DNA of 35,359 bases from positions 1 to 35,359 of the IMG/VR virus record IMGVR_UViG_3300043778_000176; one strand, 5' to 3'. The notes beneath the pieces were generated by a model. That model saw only the letters and a program-made list of their open reading frames with translations. It did no database searches and was not told the origin of the DNA. This document shows, piece by piece, positions 22,242-30,791 of this stretch (positions are counted from its first letter, which is position 1; each line of letters begins with the position of its first letter). The position numbers and the translations under genes were made by a program. Source of the DNA: a virus.

Positions 22242-22254
22242 AGCGGAGAGATCC

Positions 22255-22746
22255 TTGAATATCGCCATCGAAACTTTCACGCGCGAACTCGCAGAAGAGA
22301 TTATCCCGCTTGGTCAGCAAAGTTGGGATGAGTGTTCGGAGATTAAAAGAGACACCTGTGCTTACCACGGGCAGCGCGGACTCGCGATTGATCCCGACAT
22401 TGATCAGTTTCTCTACCTTCAGGACCATCAGTCGCTAGTAACAATGACTTTGCGCGACGCCGCCGGCGTCTTGCGCGGGTACGCATTGCTCATCCTCTAC
22501 AAGAGCCTGCACCTGAGAACCGAATTGTGTGGGAACGTCGATACGTTCTATGTGCAGCCAGATCATCGGCTTTCCATGTGGCGTTTTATGTCGCATATCG
22601 AAGACGAGCTCCACGATCGAGGCGTCAGTATCGTTGGATGGCCGGTTACAAGGGATGGGAAGCTATACGAGATTCTCCAGCGACGCGGCTACATCGCCGA
22701 TGACGTGGTGATGGAACTCAAGCTCAAAGATCTTCCGAAGGAATAG
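22255..22746 (+). CDS. GNAT-family N-acetyltransferase (163 aa)
   Basis: The start is TTG 22255 with GGAGAG at 22245-22250, seven to nine bases upstream; upstream codons in this frame are inside the previous gene. Residues 1-60 are helical; then strands VTMTLRDAAGVLRGYALLILYKSLHLRTELCGNVDTFYVQPDHR, the helix LSMWRFMSHIEDELHDRGV and GWPVTRDGKLYEILQRRGYIADDVVMEL complete a GNAT fold. The acetyl-CoA loop (Q/R-x-x-G-x-G/A) appears degenerate (VQPDHRLSMW), which is common in phage members. Such genes occur inside the virion operon of several podoviruses; the substrate is unknown. Four bases before the next start. Confidence 0.75.
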   Translation: MNIAIETFTRELAEEIIPLGQQSWDECSEIKRDTCAYHGQRGLAIDPDIDQFLYLQDHQSLVTMTLRDAAGVLRGYALLILYKSLHLRTELCGNVDTFYVQPDHRLSMWRFMSHIEDELHDRGVSIVGWPVTRDGKLYEILQRRGYIADDVVMELKLKDLPKE

Positions 22747-22748
22747 CC

Positions 22749-23513
22749 ATGTGCGTTGCAGCAGCAATTGCCGGAGGTGCCGTAGCGTCGGCCGGTATCG
22801 GAGCCGTGTCGTCGCAGTCCGCCGCGAACACGCAGGCCGACGCTGCGAACAACGCGACGAATGCCCAATTGGGCATGTTCAACACGACGCAACAGAACCT
22901 GCAGCCGTACATGAGCGCCGGCAGCAATGCGCTGTCCACCTTGACCGGGCAATTGCCGTCGTTGAACACGCCGATGGCGATCCAGCCGTCGATCAACAAT
23001 ACAAACTGGCAGCAGTACATGTCGCCTGCGTACAACTTCCAGTTGCAGCAGGGCCAGCAGGCGTTGCAGAACAGCCAGGCGGCGCAGGACGGTGTACTAT
23101 CCGGCGCCGCGCTGAAGAGCCTGGTCAATTACAACCAGAACATGGCGGGGACCGCGTTCCAGAACGCGTTCAACGACTACCAGACGCAGTACGGCAACCA
23201 GTTCAACCAGTACCAGACGCAGAATCAGAACATCTACAACCGGCTGTCGAATCTCGCGAACCTCGGAGAAAACGCGGCGGCGAACGTGGGGCAGGCGGCC
23301 ACGCAAACCGGTGCGAACGTGGCGAATACGACGATGGCTGCTGGCAATGCGCAGGCGGCCGGCACGATGGGGATGAACAACGCGATCACGGGCGCAGTGA
23401 ATAACGGCATGGGCTACTACATGCTGAACTCGCTCGCCAATCCGTCGGCGGCATCAGGCGGCATGTGGACGCCCGCGACGGCCACCGGCGCTTCTGCATG
23501 GGGGCTTACGTAA
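22749..23513 (+). CDS. DNA ejection protein, gp7 analogue (254 aa)
   Basis: The N-terminus CVAAAIAGGAVASAGIGAVSSQSAANTQADAANNAT is a hydrophobic Ala/Gly helix typical of phage internal ejection proteins. The middle is Gln/Asn-rich with repeats of the type QYQTQ (near residues 145-165: FNDYQTQYGNQFNQYQTQNQN), and the C-terminal part is Ala/Gly/Asn-rich. Length is close to P22 gp7 (229 aa) and it leads the three-gene ejection block. It should leave the capsid before the DNA and help build a channel across the cell envelope. TAATG overlap with the next gene. Confidence 0.75.
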   Translation: MCVAAAIAGGAVASAGIGAVSSQSAANTQADAANNATNAQLGMFNTTQQNLQPYMSAGSNALSTLTGQLPSLNTPMAIQPSINNTNWQQYMSPAYNFQLQQGQQALQNSQAAQDGVLSGAALKSLVNYNQNMAGTAFQNAFNDYQTQYGNQFNQYQTQNQNIYNRLSNLANLGENAAANVGQAATQTGANVANTTMAAGNAQAAGTMGMNNAITGAVNNGMGYYMLNSLANPSAASGGMWTPATATGASAWGLT

Positions 23514-25051
23514 TGGCTACGCTCGATACCTCAATCCCGCTGCAGGCGCAGCAGTTCAATCCGTTCCAGTCGATGGGGCAGGCCACGCAGGCACTGTCCG
23601 GCCTTGCGCAGCTGCAGAACATTCGGCAGCAGAATCAGCTGATGCAGGCCGAGACGACGAACCTAAACAACCAGGCCGACCAGACGACCCAGCAAAACGT
23701 CGAGTGGAAGGCGTACGCGGATCTCCTGAAGAACGATCCCGATCACCTGATCCACGACCCGAATACGGGGTTGCTGGACACGCAGAAGGCGCAGCAGTGG
23801 CAGATGAATAACATGCCGCTGACCGGTGCGCAGTTCGGTGATGCGCTCGTGAGCCACATGAACACGGTCAACCAATGGCGCACGAACGTAGCGAATACCA
23901 GCGACCAAGACCGCGCGCGCATCGCGTCGACGGCCAGCGCGTTCATGGGGCCGAACGGCGTTGTAGGCACGCCCGAGCAAATTGGGAATGCTTTCAATAC
24001 GCTGCGCGGCCAGCTCGCATCGGATGGCGGTCAGGCGACGTGGAATATGGCGATGCAGGGCCTGCACAACGTGCAGAACAACCCCGCGGGGATGCAGATG
24101 CTTCTTGGCTCGATCTCCAGAATCGGCACGCCCGCAGCGACCCAGGCCGCTGCGCGGCAAAGCGCTACCTCGTTCATCAACAACGGCGCCACGACGATGC
24201 CAGTCGCGAATACGAGCGACTTCGGCGCTGCGCCGGGCACCGTGACTGGCGTTGGCGTCAATAACCAGCTCGGCCCGGGCGAACGCCAGCAGGTCGGTAC
24301 GAACCAGCTTACGGGCGGCCCCACCGTGATCAGCCGCGATGCGAACGGCAACGTCACCAGCATCACGAATGCGCCGACGCAGGGCGTTTATGTGCCGCAA
24401 CCGGGCGATGCTCAGGCGCTGCCTGTCCTGCAGAACGAGCGCGACGCCGCGCGCGTGCAGTTCGCGAATGCAGGGCTGCAGCATACGAACAACCAGATTG
24501 TGCTCGACAATATCGATAACGTCGGCGCGACCGGGGCCGCCGGGCAGGCGTTCCGCAACATCGCAAGTGCATTCGGGTTCAACGCGGGCGACGCCAAGGA
24601 TTCCGCGACGGCGTACGATCTGGTCGGCAAGGGGCTTGAGCGCTCCGCGCTGCAGGCCGCGCAGTCGATGGGGCCGCAGACGAACGCCGGCCTTGAGGCG
24701 CAGATCAAGGCGAATGGCTCGCTATCGTACACGCCCGAGGCGATCAAGCAGGTTACGCGCCTGAACGACGCCATCACGTCCGGTACGCAGGCGTACCAGC
24801 CGGGTCTCGAGCGCGCGATCGCGGCGAATCCGTCGGCGGGGGTTTTCGCGAAGCGTCAGTTTGACCAGGCATGGGGCGCGAACTTTGATCCGCGTATCTT
24901 CGAGATGTACAACGCTGCGAAGGGCGGTGACACCGCGACCGTAAATTCGATCGTCAGCGGCCTGGGCGGCAAGAATTCGGCGCAGTTCAAGTCGCTGATG
25001 AAGAAGGCCGCAAACCTCACGCAGCTGAGCAACGGCGGGAGCCTCGAATAA
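23513..25051 (+). CDS. DNA ejection protein, gp20 analogue (512 aa)
   Basis: ATG 23513 lies in a TAATG overlap. It is Gln/Asn/Ala-rich and mostly helical: ALSGLAQLQNIRQQNQLMQAETTNLNNQADQTTQQN near the N-terminus, similar to other phage internal proteins. Length is close to P22 gp20 (471 aa) and its position is right. Middle region around residues 240-300 is Gly/Thr/Asn-rich and loop-like; the rest includes KDSATAYDLVGKGLERSALQAAQSMGPQTNAGLEAQI and a basic-hydrophobic C-terminus (LMKKAANLTQL). Enzymatic motifs are not seen. TAATG overlap with the following gene. Confidence 0.75.
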   Translation: MATLDTSIPLQAQQFNPFQSMGQATQALSGLAQLQNIRQQNQLMQAETTNLNNQADQTTQQNVEWKAYADLLKNDPDHLIHDPNTGLLDTQKAQQWQMNNMPLTGAQFGDALVSHMNTVNQWRTNVANTSDQDRARIASTASAFMGPNGVVGTPEQIGNAFNTLRGQLASDGGQATWNMAMQGLHNVQNNPAGMQMLLGSISRIGTPAATQAAARQSATSFINNGATTMPVANTSDFGAAPGTVTGVGVNNQLGPGERQQVGTNQLTGGPTVISRDANGNVTSITNAPTQGVYVPQPGDAQALPVLQNERDAARVQFANAGLQHTNNQIVLDNIDNVGATGAAGQAFRNIASAFGFNAGDAKDSATAYDLVGKGLERSALQAAQSMGPQTNAGLEAQIKANGSLSYTPEAIKQVTRLNDAITSGTQAYQPGLERAIAANPSAGVFAKRQFDQAWGANFDPRIFEMYNAAKGGDTATVNSIVSGLGGKNSAQFKSLMKKAANLTQLSNGGSLE

Positions 25052-27627
25052 TGGACGATCTGCTCGCGACGCTCGAGCAGGCGACGGGTGCCCCGCCGGT
25101 ACAGTCGCCTCGGGGCGGGGTGTCGGCATTCGACCCGGCGAAGAATTACGGCACGCCCGCGCAGATGCTGGACAACCTCCAGAACCAGGAGAGCAGCGGG
25201 GGCAAGAATCTCGTGAACCCGACGACGGGTGCGATGGGTCCGTATCAGTTCCTGCCGTCCACGCTCGCGACGCTGCGCAATCAAGGCATCAAGTTCGATC
25301 CGTTCGACCCGCAGCAATCGCGCGCGGCTGCCGACTGGTACATCCAGAAGTTGAAGCAGCAGAACGGCGGCACGTACCAGGGTGCGCTCAAGGCCTATGG
25401 CGGCTTCGTGCACGCAGATCCGACGCAGTACATCGACCATGTGATGAACGGCGTGCCGGGGTTCCAGAGCAGCGTGCCGGCGGCCACGACGCCCGGTCAG
25501 TCGAGCGTCGGCCAACAGCCATCCGGCTATAGCGGCCCGACGTCGGACCTGGTGAGCACGCTGCAATCGGCCATCGACACGCCGCAGCAAGCTGCGAAAG
25601 CGCCAGCGCTGCCGCCGCAAGCGCAGCCTCAGCAGGAAGCCAGCGCGCTCAGCACGTTCGGGCATGGGCTCGCTGGCCTTGCCGATACGGTACTGAGCGC
25701 GCCGGGCGCGGCGATGCAGGCCGGCGATTACGCCGTACGCCGCGCGCTCCAACAGACGCCGCAGCAGGCCGAGCAAGGTGCGGCCGGCGACTTCGGCGGT
25801 TCGATCCATCCGGTCGGCAACTTGTTCGGTGTTACGAACACGGCGGGCTATCAGAACGAAGGTTCACAGCAGCTTGCGCAGCTCGCGGGCGGCGCGCTTA
25901 ACAAGGGCGCGACTGCCGTCGCTAACGCAACCGGATTGCCGCAGCAGGACGTAACGAACATGGCCGGCTCGCTCTCGATGCTCGCGCCGGGTGCGGTCAA
26001 GGCCGTGGCGCCGGTCGCGCGCGATGCCGCGCTGGCGACTGCTGCCGAGGACGTGAACGCACGCCTGGCAGCTGCGCCTCATCCGACCGGCCCTGAGATG
26101 CAGCCGCGCCCCGTAGTGGGCGGCGGCGCGGCGTCGACCAACCTTAATCCGTACCCCGTTCTGACGGGCGAGGACGTATCGCGCGGCGCGTTCCCGCAGG
26201 TCAAGCTCTCGAAGATTTCGCAGGACGTGACGCCGCAGGAGCAGTCGGTGCGTGCGGGCATCGTCAATCAGATCATGGGCGACAACGCTGGAAGCGTGCG
26301 CACCGGCGTGATCACGGGCAACGAGAACACGCTACGCGACGAGTACGCCGCCGCGAAGTCACCGATCCAGACACCGGCGTCGCAGGCGATGAAGGCGCAG
26401 ATCGCGAACGAACAGCAGGCGCTCGCTGACTACGCGCAGCAGCGCGTCGATGCGACCGGTGCGAGCCCGAATATCCTGAGCAACGAGGAGCGCGGCCGCG
26501 TCATCAACGACGCGCTCTACGGTCCCGACGATAGCCTGACGTCTTACCTGCGCAATGCGAAGCGCCACATCTATGACGAGGCACGCGCGACGGCGGGCGA
26601 CAACGCAATCGAAACCTCGCACGTCGATGCGCTGCTAGGTGATCCGCAGTTTCAGGCTGGCGTGCGCCTGAGCGGCAACGAAGGCACCGTGGGCGGCGCA
26701 GCCGACCTGATCAATCTAGCGCGCACGACCGGCTTTCGCGATCCCGTTTCGGGCGACATGTACGCGCCGAACAGCGTGGCAGCGTGGGATGCGGTGCGCA
26801 AATCGATCAACAGCGAATGGAGCCCGGCGAACCGCAATGTGGTGCGCCAGATCAACGGAGCGATCGACCGCGACATCGCGGCGGCCGGTGGCCAGGAGCT
26901 CTACAAACTCGGCGATCGCATTCACCAGGCCGAGCAGACGTTGCTCGATTCAAAGGGCATCGGCTCGGCGCTCGGGGAATATGACGCGAACGGCATCAAA
27001 ACAGGCCCGTCGCTCGAGAGCATCCCGCAGAAACTCAATACGCTGCCGCTCGATCAGTGGCAGCACATCCACGACACGCTCGACGAGCTGTCACGCGGGC
27101 AGATCCGTGGCGCGCCGGATGGCATGCCCCCCGTTCCCGACGAGGTCATGCAGAGCGCGGCCGCCGCGCGCGATGAGATGAACGGTGCGCTCGCGCGTTC
27201 GGTGTACGAGGCCGGCGCGGCGAAAGCCGGCGTCTGGAACCAGAACGCCGTCAATAAGGTGCTGAATTCGTCGGTCGGACAGAAGATCATGCGTAACTTC
27301 TCGCCCGAGGAAGCGCAGGCCTTCCACACGCTCAATTATGGCGGCCAGATCATGCCGGGCGTGCATTCGTACGAGGGCGCGGGCAACCAGCTATCGCGCC
27401 TCGCGAAACCGGGATTCGTCGAGAAGTATGCGCCGAGCGTTGGCGTGAACGCCGGTCACGCCTTAGGTGCGGCGATGGGCATCCCTGGCGCGCGCTGGCT
27501 CGGTTCACTCGCCGGCGAGCGCGCCGGCCGGAAGCTGTCCGACCTCGCGGAAGGGCGGCGTGCGCAGAAGCAATACACGAACGTCGTCAACGAGATGCGC
27601 CGCAACGCGCAATCGGGCAACCGATAG
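25051..27627 (+). CDS. Ejection protein with lytic transglycosylase domain, gp16 analogue (858 aa)
   Basis: Residues 35-145 form an SLT-type domain: MLDNLQNQESSGGKN with probable catalytic Glu 47, NPTTGAMGPYQFLPSTLATL (the GxMQ/P-x-T region), and AAADWYIQKLKQQNGGTYQGALKAYGGF. It would open peptidoglycan locally for DNA entry. The remaining 700 residues are long helices broken by Ala-rich linkers, with a Pro/Gln-rich linker near 150-200 and a membrane-active-looking region at 470-500 or 790-825 (HALGAAMGIPGARWLGSLAGER). It is larger than P22 gp16 (609 aa), which lacks such a domain in this position. It is the last gene before the tailspike. Confidence 0.85.
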   Translation: MDDLLATLEQATGAPPVQSPRGGVSAFDPAKNYGTPAQMLDNLQNQESSGGKNLVNPTTGAMGPYQFLPSTLATLRNQGIKFDPFDPQQSRAAADWYIQKLKQQNGGTYQGALKAYGGFVHADPTQYIDHVMNGVPGFQSSVPAATTPGQSSVGQQPSGYSGPTSDLVSTLQSAIDTPQQAAKAPALPPQAQPQQEASALSTFGHGLAGLADTVLSAPGAAMQAGDYAVRRALQQTPQQAEQGAAGDFGGSIHPVGNLFGVTNTAGYQNEGSQQLAQLAGGALNKGATAVANATGLPQQDVTNMAGSLSMLAPGAVKAVAPVARDAALATAAEDVNARLAAAPHPTGPEMQPRPVVGGGAASTNLNPYPVLTGEDVSRGAFPQVKLSKISQDVTPQEQSVRAGIVNQIMGDNAGSVRTGVITGNENTLRDEYAAAKSPIQTPASQAMKAQIANEQQALADYAQQRVDATGASPNILSNEERGRVINDALYGPDDSLTSYLRNAKRHIYDEARATAGDNAIETSHVDALLGDPQFQAGVRLSGNEGTVGGAADLINLARTTGFRDPVSGDMYAPNSVAAWDAVRKSINSEWSPANRNVVRQINGAIDRDIAAAGGQELYKLGDRIHQAEQTLLDSKGIGSALGEYDANGIKTGPSLESIPQKLNTLPLDQWQHIHDTLDELSRGQIRGAPDGMPPVPDEVMQSAAAARDEMNGALARSVYEAGAAKAGVWNQNAVNKVLNSSVGQKIMRNFSPEEAQAFHTLNYGGQIMPGVHSYEGAGNQLSRLAKPGFVEKYAPSVGVNAGHALGAAMGIPGARWLGSLAGERAGRKLSDLAEGRRAQKQYTNVVNEMRRNAQSGNR

Positions 27628-27650
27628 GCCAGCTACCACACGGGTACCGA

Positions 27651-27677
27651 AGCCGTCCTCGAGGCGGTTTTTTCTTT
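27651..27677 (+). terminator. Terminator between ejection genes and tailspike
   Basis: A short GC stem (GCCG at 27652 paired with CGGT at 27665-27668, with CCTCGAGG inside) is followed by TTTTTTCTTTTT. The T run is clear; the stem is modest. Confidence 0.6.
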
Positions 27678-27690
27678 TTGGGGATCGGCA

Positions 27691-29721
27691 ATGACCGTAC
27701 AGCTTGCGCCGTTGGCCTTCCAGCGGTTCTGCGACAACAATGGCAACCCGTTGGCTGCGGGGCAACTCTGGACCTATGCGGCGGGGACGACCACGCCGCA
27801 GGCGACGTACACGGATAGTACGGGGACGACGCCGAATCCGAATCCGGTGCCAATCAACGCCCGCGGCGAGGCCTCTGTCTGGCTGACGCCGGGGCAGGCG
27901 TACAAATTCGTTCTCAACGACGGCTTCGGCAATCTGATCTGGACGCAGGATCAGGTTTCAGGCGCGGTCGGAAGCGCCGCGCTAGCGGCCACCGGCACCC
28001 CCTCCGGCGCATCCTATATCGGCTTCGACGGAACGACGCTCGACCAGATACTGGAACTGCGTCTTAATCGCGTCGTCGATTCGATCGCGGCGCTGCGTGC
28101 GCTTTTACACCTCATCTACTCGCGCGCTTTTGTCACGGGCTACTATGCGCCGCACGATGGGGGTGGCGGGGCGTATCAGTACGATCCGACTGATACGACG
28201 AGCACGGACAATGGCGGCACGATCATCGTCGCGACGGATGGTGGTCGGTGGAAGCTTCAGATATTCGGCGGCGTGACGCCCTATCAGTTCGGTGCGAAAG
28301 GCGATGGATCGACGTCAGATGACACGCCGTTCAATAACGCGCTGGCGTGGTGCGCATCGGCTCGAGTGCGTCTTGACATCCCTCAACCCGCATCGTTCTA
28401 CAAAATCACGACCGGCATCTCAAGTGGGGGGGCTATCACGGTTCGCGGGAGCGGCATGTCAAATACGCCGATCCGATTTTTCAACAACTCGAACTGGACG
28501 CACACGGGCGGGACGCTACTAACCTATCCGACGAATCAATTCAACTTGCGTGAGGTATCGCTACAGTCGGGTGATACGCTCAACACCAGTACGGCAATCC
28601 TGAACATTTCATACAGTAGCGGCAGTAACGGTTCAACTGTGCGCGCCGTCACGATCGAGGATGTCGAGGTGTGCGGCGCCACACTGGCGAACGGGTTCAA
28701 CGGCGGGATTCGCCTATACAACGCGACTTCTCTGAAGGTCTGCCGCGTTCGAATCGCGAATTCGAACGCGCCAGCGGTTGGCTACACGACGGGCAGCTTC
28801 GGGATCAAGGTTGACACTGATTCCCAAGCGGGTGACTGGTACATCGAGCAGACGAATATCTATTTCTGCGACAGCGCGATTAATTGCAACGGGCAGGGGA
28901 CAGGACAGGGTTTCGAAGGGCTTAACGTTCAGCAGTGCCTGCTCGTCGCGAACAACATCGGCGTCAACGTGGTGTCGAGCGTTGAGCATCTGTTCGTGCG
29001 TGTCGGTTCCTGCAATATCAACTGTATCGCCATCGATATAGCGGTACAGAACATGATGTGGGTCGACATCCAGGAGAACCTCCTTTACGCCTACGACAAT
29101 GGACTGACGCAGACGAGCTGGACGGCGATCAACTTCACGATGAACGACATCAACCACGGTCTTTGGTCGTCAAACCGGATTTGCAACAACGTAATGTCGG
29201 GGCTTACCACAACGCATGCCACGACGCGTTATGGAATCGCGTTTCAGAATGATCCAAACGGTCTCATCACGCAGACGCTTATCGATGCAAACTCGTTCGC
29301 GAATCTCGAATATGGCCTCGTCCTGTTCACCGGCAACAACAACATCACCTTCACCGACGCGAATGTAATGGATTCGGTGGCGACGCCGATATCCGATTCC
29401 AGCGGGCAGACCAACAATATTTTCGCGTTCGGAACAGCCGGCAGTCCGGGGTCGCGGCGCGACAACTTCGGAATTGAGGAAAAGTGGGCGGCGAATGCCG
29501 CGGTGCCCCTCACCGGTGGTTCTGGGTCAGTTACATTCCCGCAGCCCTTCAAGAATGGTTGCGATTCCGTTATAGCAATCAACGGGAATCCCGCGGGATC
29601 TTTTGGAAATGCAGTGGTGAGCGTGGTGAATTCTTCCGTTAGCGCAAGCGGATTCGGCATTTCGGTAGAAGGGGCAACTACCGGGACCATCACCATCAAC
29701 TACATCGCCAAGGGCCATTAA
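27691..29721 (+). CDS. Tailspike with beta-helix, probable host-polysaccharide depolymerase
   Basis: This is 676 aa (P22 gp9 is 667). Residues 1-95 (FQRFCDNNGNPLAAGQLWTYAAGTTTPQATYTDSTGTTPNPNPVPINARGEASVWL) form the head-binding domain widespread in podovirus spikes. From about residue 193 (TPYQFGAKGDGSTSDDTPFNNALAWC) the pectate-lyase-3 parallel beta-helix begins and runs to about 590, with many small, polar repeats. The C-terminal 90 residues (VPLTGGSGSVTFPQPFKNGCDSVIAI...) form a small beta cap that likely sets trimerisation or adhesion. It should bind and cleave O-antigen or capsule and fix host range. Catalytic residues cannot be picked by eye. Confidence 0.85.
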   Translation: MTVQLAPLAFQRFCDNNGNPLAAGQLWTYAAGTTTPQATYTDSTGTTPNPNPVPINARGEASVWLTPGQAYKFVLNDGFGNLIWTQDQVSGAVGSAALAATGTPSGASYIGFDGTTLDQILELRLNRVVDSIAALRALLHLIYSRAFVTGYYAPHDGGGGAYQYDPTDTTSTDNGGTIIVATDGGRWKLQIFGGVTPYQFGAKGDGSTSDDTPFNNALAWCASARVRLDIPQPASFYKITTGISSGGAITVRGSGMSNTPIRFFNNSNWTHTGGTLLTYPTNQFNLREVSLQSGDTLNTSTAILNISYSSGSNGSTVRAVTIEDVEVCGATLANGFNGGIRLYNATSLKVCRVRIANSNAPAVGYTTGSFGIKVDTDSQAGDWYIEQTNIYFCDSAINCNGQGTGQGFEGLNVQQCLLVANNIGVNVVSSVEHLFVRVGSCNINCIAIDIAVQNMMWVDIQENLLYAYDNGLTQTSWTAINFTMNDINHGLWSSNRICNNVMSGLTTTHATTRYGIAFQNDPNGLITQTLIDANSFANLEYGLVLFTGNNNITFTDANVMDSVATPISDSSGQTNNIFAFGTAGSPGSRRDNFGIEEKWAANAAVPLTGGSGSVTFPQPFKNGCDSVIAINGNPAGSFGNAVVSVVNSSVSASGFGISVEGATTGTITINYIAKGH

Positions 29722-29735
29722 AGGAGGAATGGTCG

Positions 29736-29939
29736 ATGAAAAACGAATTGATTTCAAACGCTGCTAGCGCAGTCACGAACGCCACGTCGCCGATTGCGAC
29801 ACCCGCCGGCGGCATGGTGGCGCTCTGGACATGGCTGAACGGCCACGACATTTCATGGTGGGTCGGAGTGCTAACGATCATCGTGCTGCTGCTGCAGATC
29901 CGAGATCGGCTTTTCCCGCGGAAAGGAAGCATGCGATGA
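29736..29939 (+). CDS. Small holin-like membrane protein (67 aa)
   Basis: ATG 29736 has AAGGAGG at 29721-29727, the strongest ribosome-binding site of the lysis block. The hydrophobic part has GGMVALWTWLNG and WWVGVLTIIVLLLQIRDRLFPRK: one clear TM helix and a shorter Trp-rich hydrophobic segment before it, with a positive C-terminus. Size and place at the head of the lysis cassette fit a small class II or III holin. It overlaps the next gene by four bases (ATGA). A second candidate holin lies at 30791. Confidence 0.7.
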   Translation: MKNELISNAASAVTNATSPIATPAGGMVALWTWLNGHDISWWVGVLTIIVLLLQIRDRLFPRKGSMR

Positions 29940-30325
29940 ATGATGATCAAAATATCCATTGGCTCGACGAGCCCGAACAGCACGACTACACCGCAGCGCT
30001 CTCGTTCCTATCGTTGCACTTCTCGGTGGAATGCGCGGCCGACCTGGTGCATGAGCTGCGCGCTGCGCCGGTTTGCCAGTGGGCTGCGAAGGACATCATT
30101 CGCGCGTCGGGTCTCGAGGTGCTCGGCAAGCACAACAGCCACGTCGAGCGTAACCTCCGCAAGATTCAGGATGGCAAGAAACTTTCGCCGATCCTGCTCG
30201 TGCGGACGGCCGATAGGCTGCTGATCGCGGACGGATACCACCGGGCTTGCACGGTCTACCTGTATGGCGAGGATGATCCGGTGGCAGCCAAGATCGCTGG
30301 AGAAGGGCATGAGCAGCTTCGATGA
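29936..30325 (+). CDS. ParB/Srx-like domain protein in the lysis cassette (129 aa)
   Basis: It starts in an ATGA overlap with the holin-like gene. Residues 85-125 contain SPILLVRTADRLLIADGYHRACTVYLYGEDDPVAAKI, which is the core signature of the ParB/sulfiredoxin fold (hydrophobic strand, DG-x-HR-box). N-terminal 80 residues are helical and not recognised. Family members bind nucleotides and DNA (ParB) or act as enzymes; for phage versions in this position no role is known to me. It overlaps the endolysin gene by 17 bases, so it is made together with the lysis proteins. Confidence 0.7.
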   Translation: MNDDQNIHWLDEPEQHDYTAALSFLSLHFSVECAADLVHELRAAPVCQWAAKDIIRASGLEVLGKHNSHVERNLRKIQDGKKLSPILLVRTADRLLIADGYHRACTVYLYGEDDPVAAKIAGEGHEQLR

Positions 30326-30791
30326 TGCGTTCGATGCGTTGATCGGGAACGAGGGGGGCTATTCGAACAACCCGCGTGACCCGGGTGGCGAAACGATGTG
30401 GGGTGTCACGGCGCGCGTGGCGCGTGCTTCTGGATACACCGGCGCGATGCGCGAGATGCCGCGCGACACCGCGAAGGCGATCGCGAAGCGACTGTACTGG
30501 GATCCGCTGCATCTCGATCAGTTCGATGCGCGTGTGGCGTTCCAAATCTTCGATGCGAACTACAACGGCGGCCACCCGGTGATCTGGATGCAGGCTGCTG
30601 CCGGCGTGTCGGTCGATGGCCTAATCGGCCCGCGTACGATCGCCGCAGTGCAAGCCGTTGACCCGCTGCGCTTCATGATGCGCTGGAACGCGCTGCGCAT
30701 CCGCTATTTCACTTCCCTCAAGACGTGGCTCACCTTCGGCAAAGGATGGGTGCTGCGCGTCGCCAACAATCTCATGAAAGGGGCTGAATAA
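30309..30791 (+). CDS. Endolysin, glycoside hydrolase family 108
   Basis: This is 160 aa from ATG 30309 with GGAGAAGGG just upstream; the frame is open to 30264 but that part overlaps the previous gene without a site. The N-terminus has IGNEGGYSNNPRDPGGETMWGVT, the catalytic signature of GH108 with Glu 15 as acid. The C-terminal half (NYNGGHPVIWMQAAAGVSVDGLIGPRTIAAV) matches the linked peptidoglycan-binding domain PG_binding_3. It should cut glycan strands of murein. No N-terminal signal-anchor is present, so release depends on a holin. TAATG overlap with the next gene. Confidence 0.9.
   Translation: MSSFDDAFDALIGNEGGYSNNPRDPGGETMWGVTARVARASGYTGAMREMPRDTAKAIAKRLYWDPLHLDQFDARVAFQIFDANYNGGHPVIWMQAAAGVSVDGLIGPRTIAAVQAVDPLRFMMRWNALRIRYFTSLKTWLTFGKGWVLRVANNLMKGAE

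Noticed and set aside
27691-29721. Diversity-generating retroelement acting on the spike, as in Bordetella phage BPP-1
   Set aside because: No reverse transcriptase gene and no template/variable repeat pair is visible anywhere in the window.
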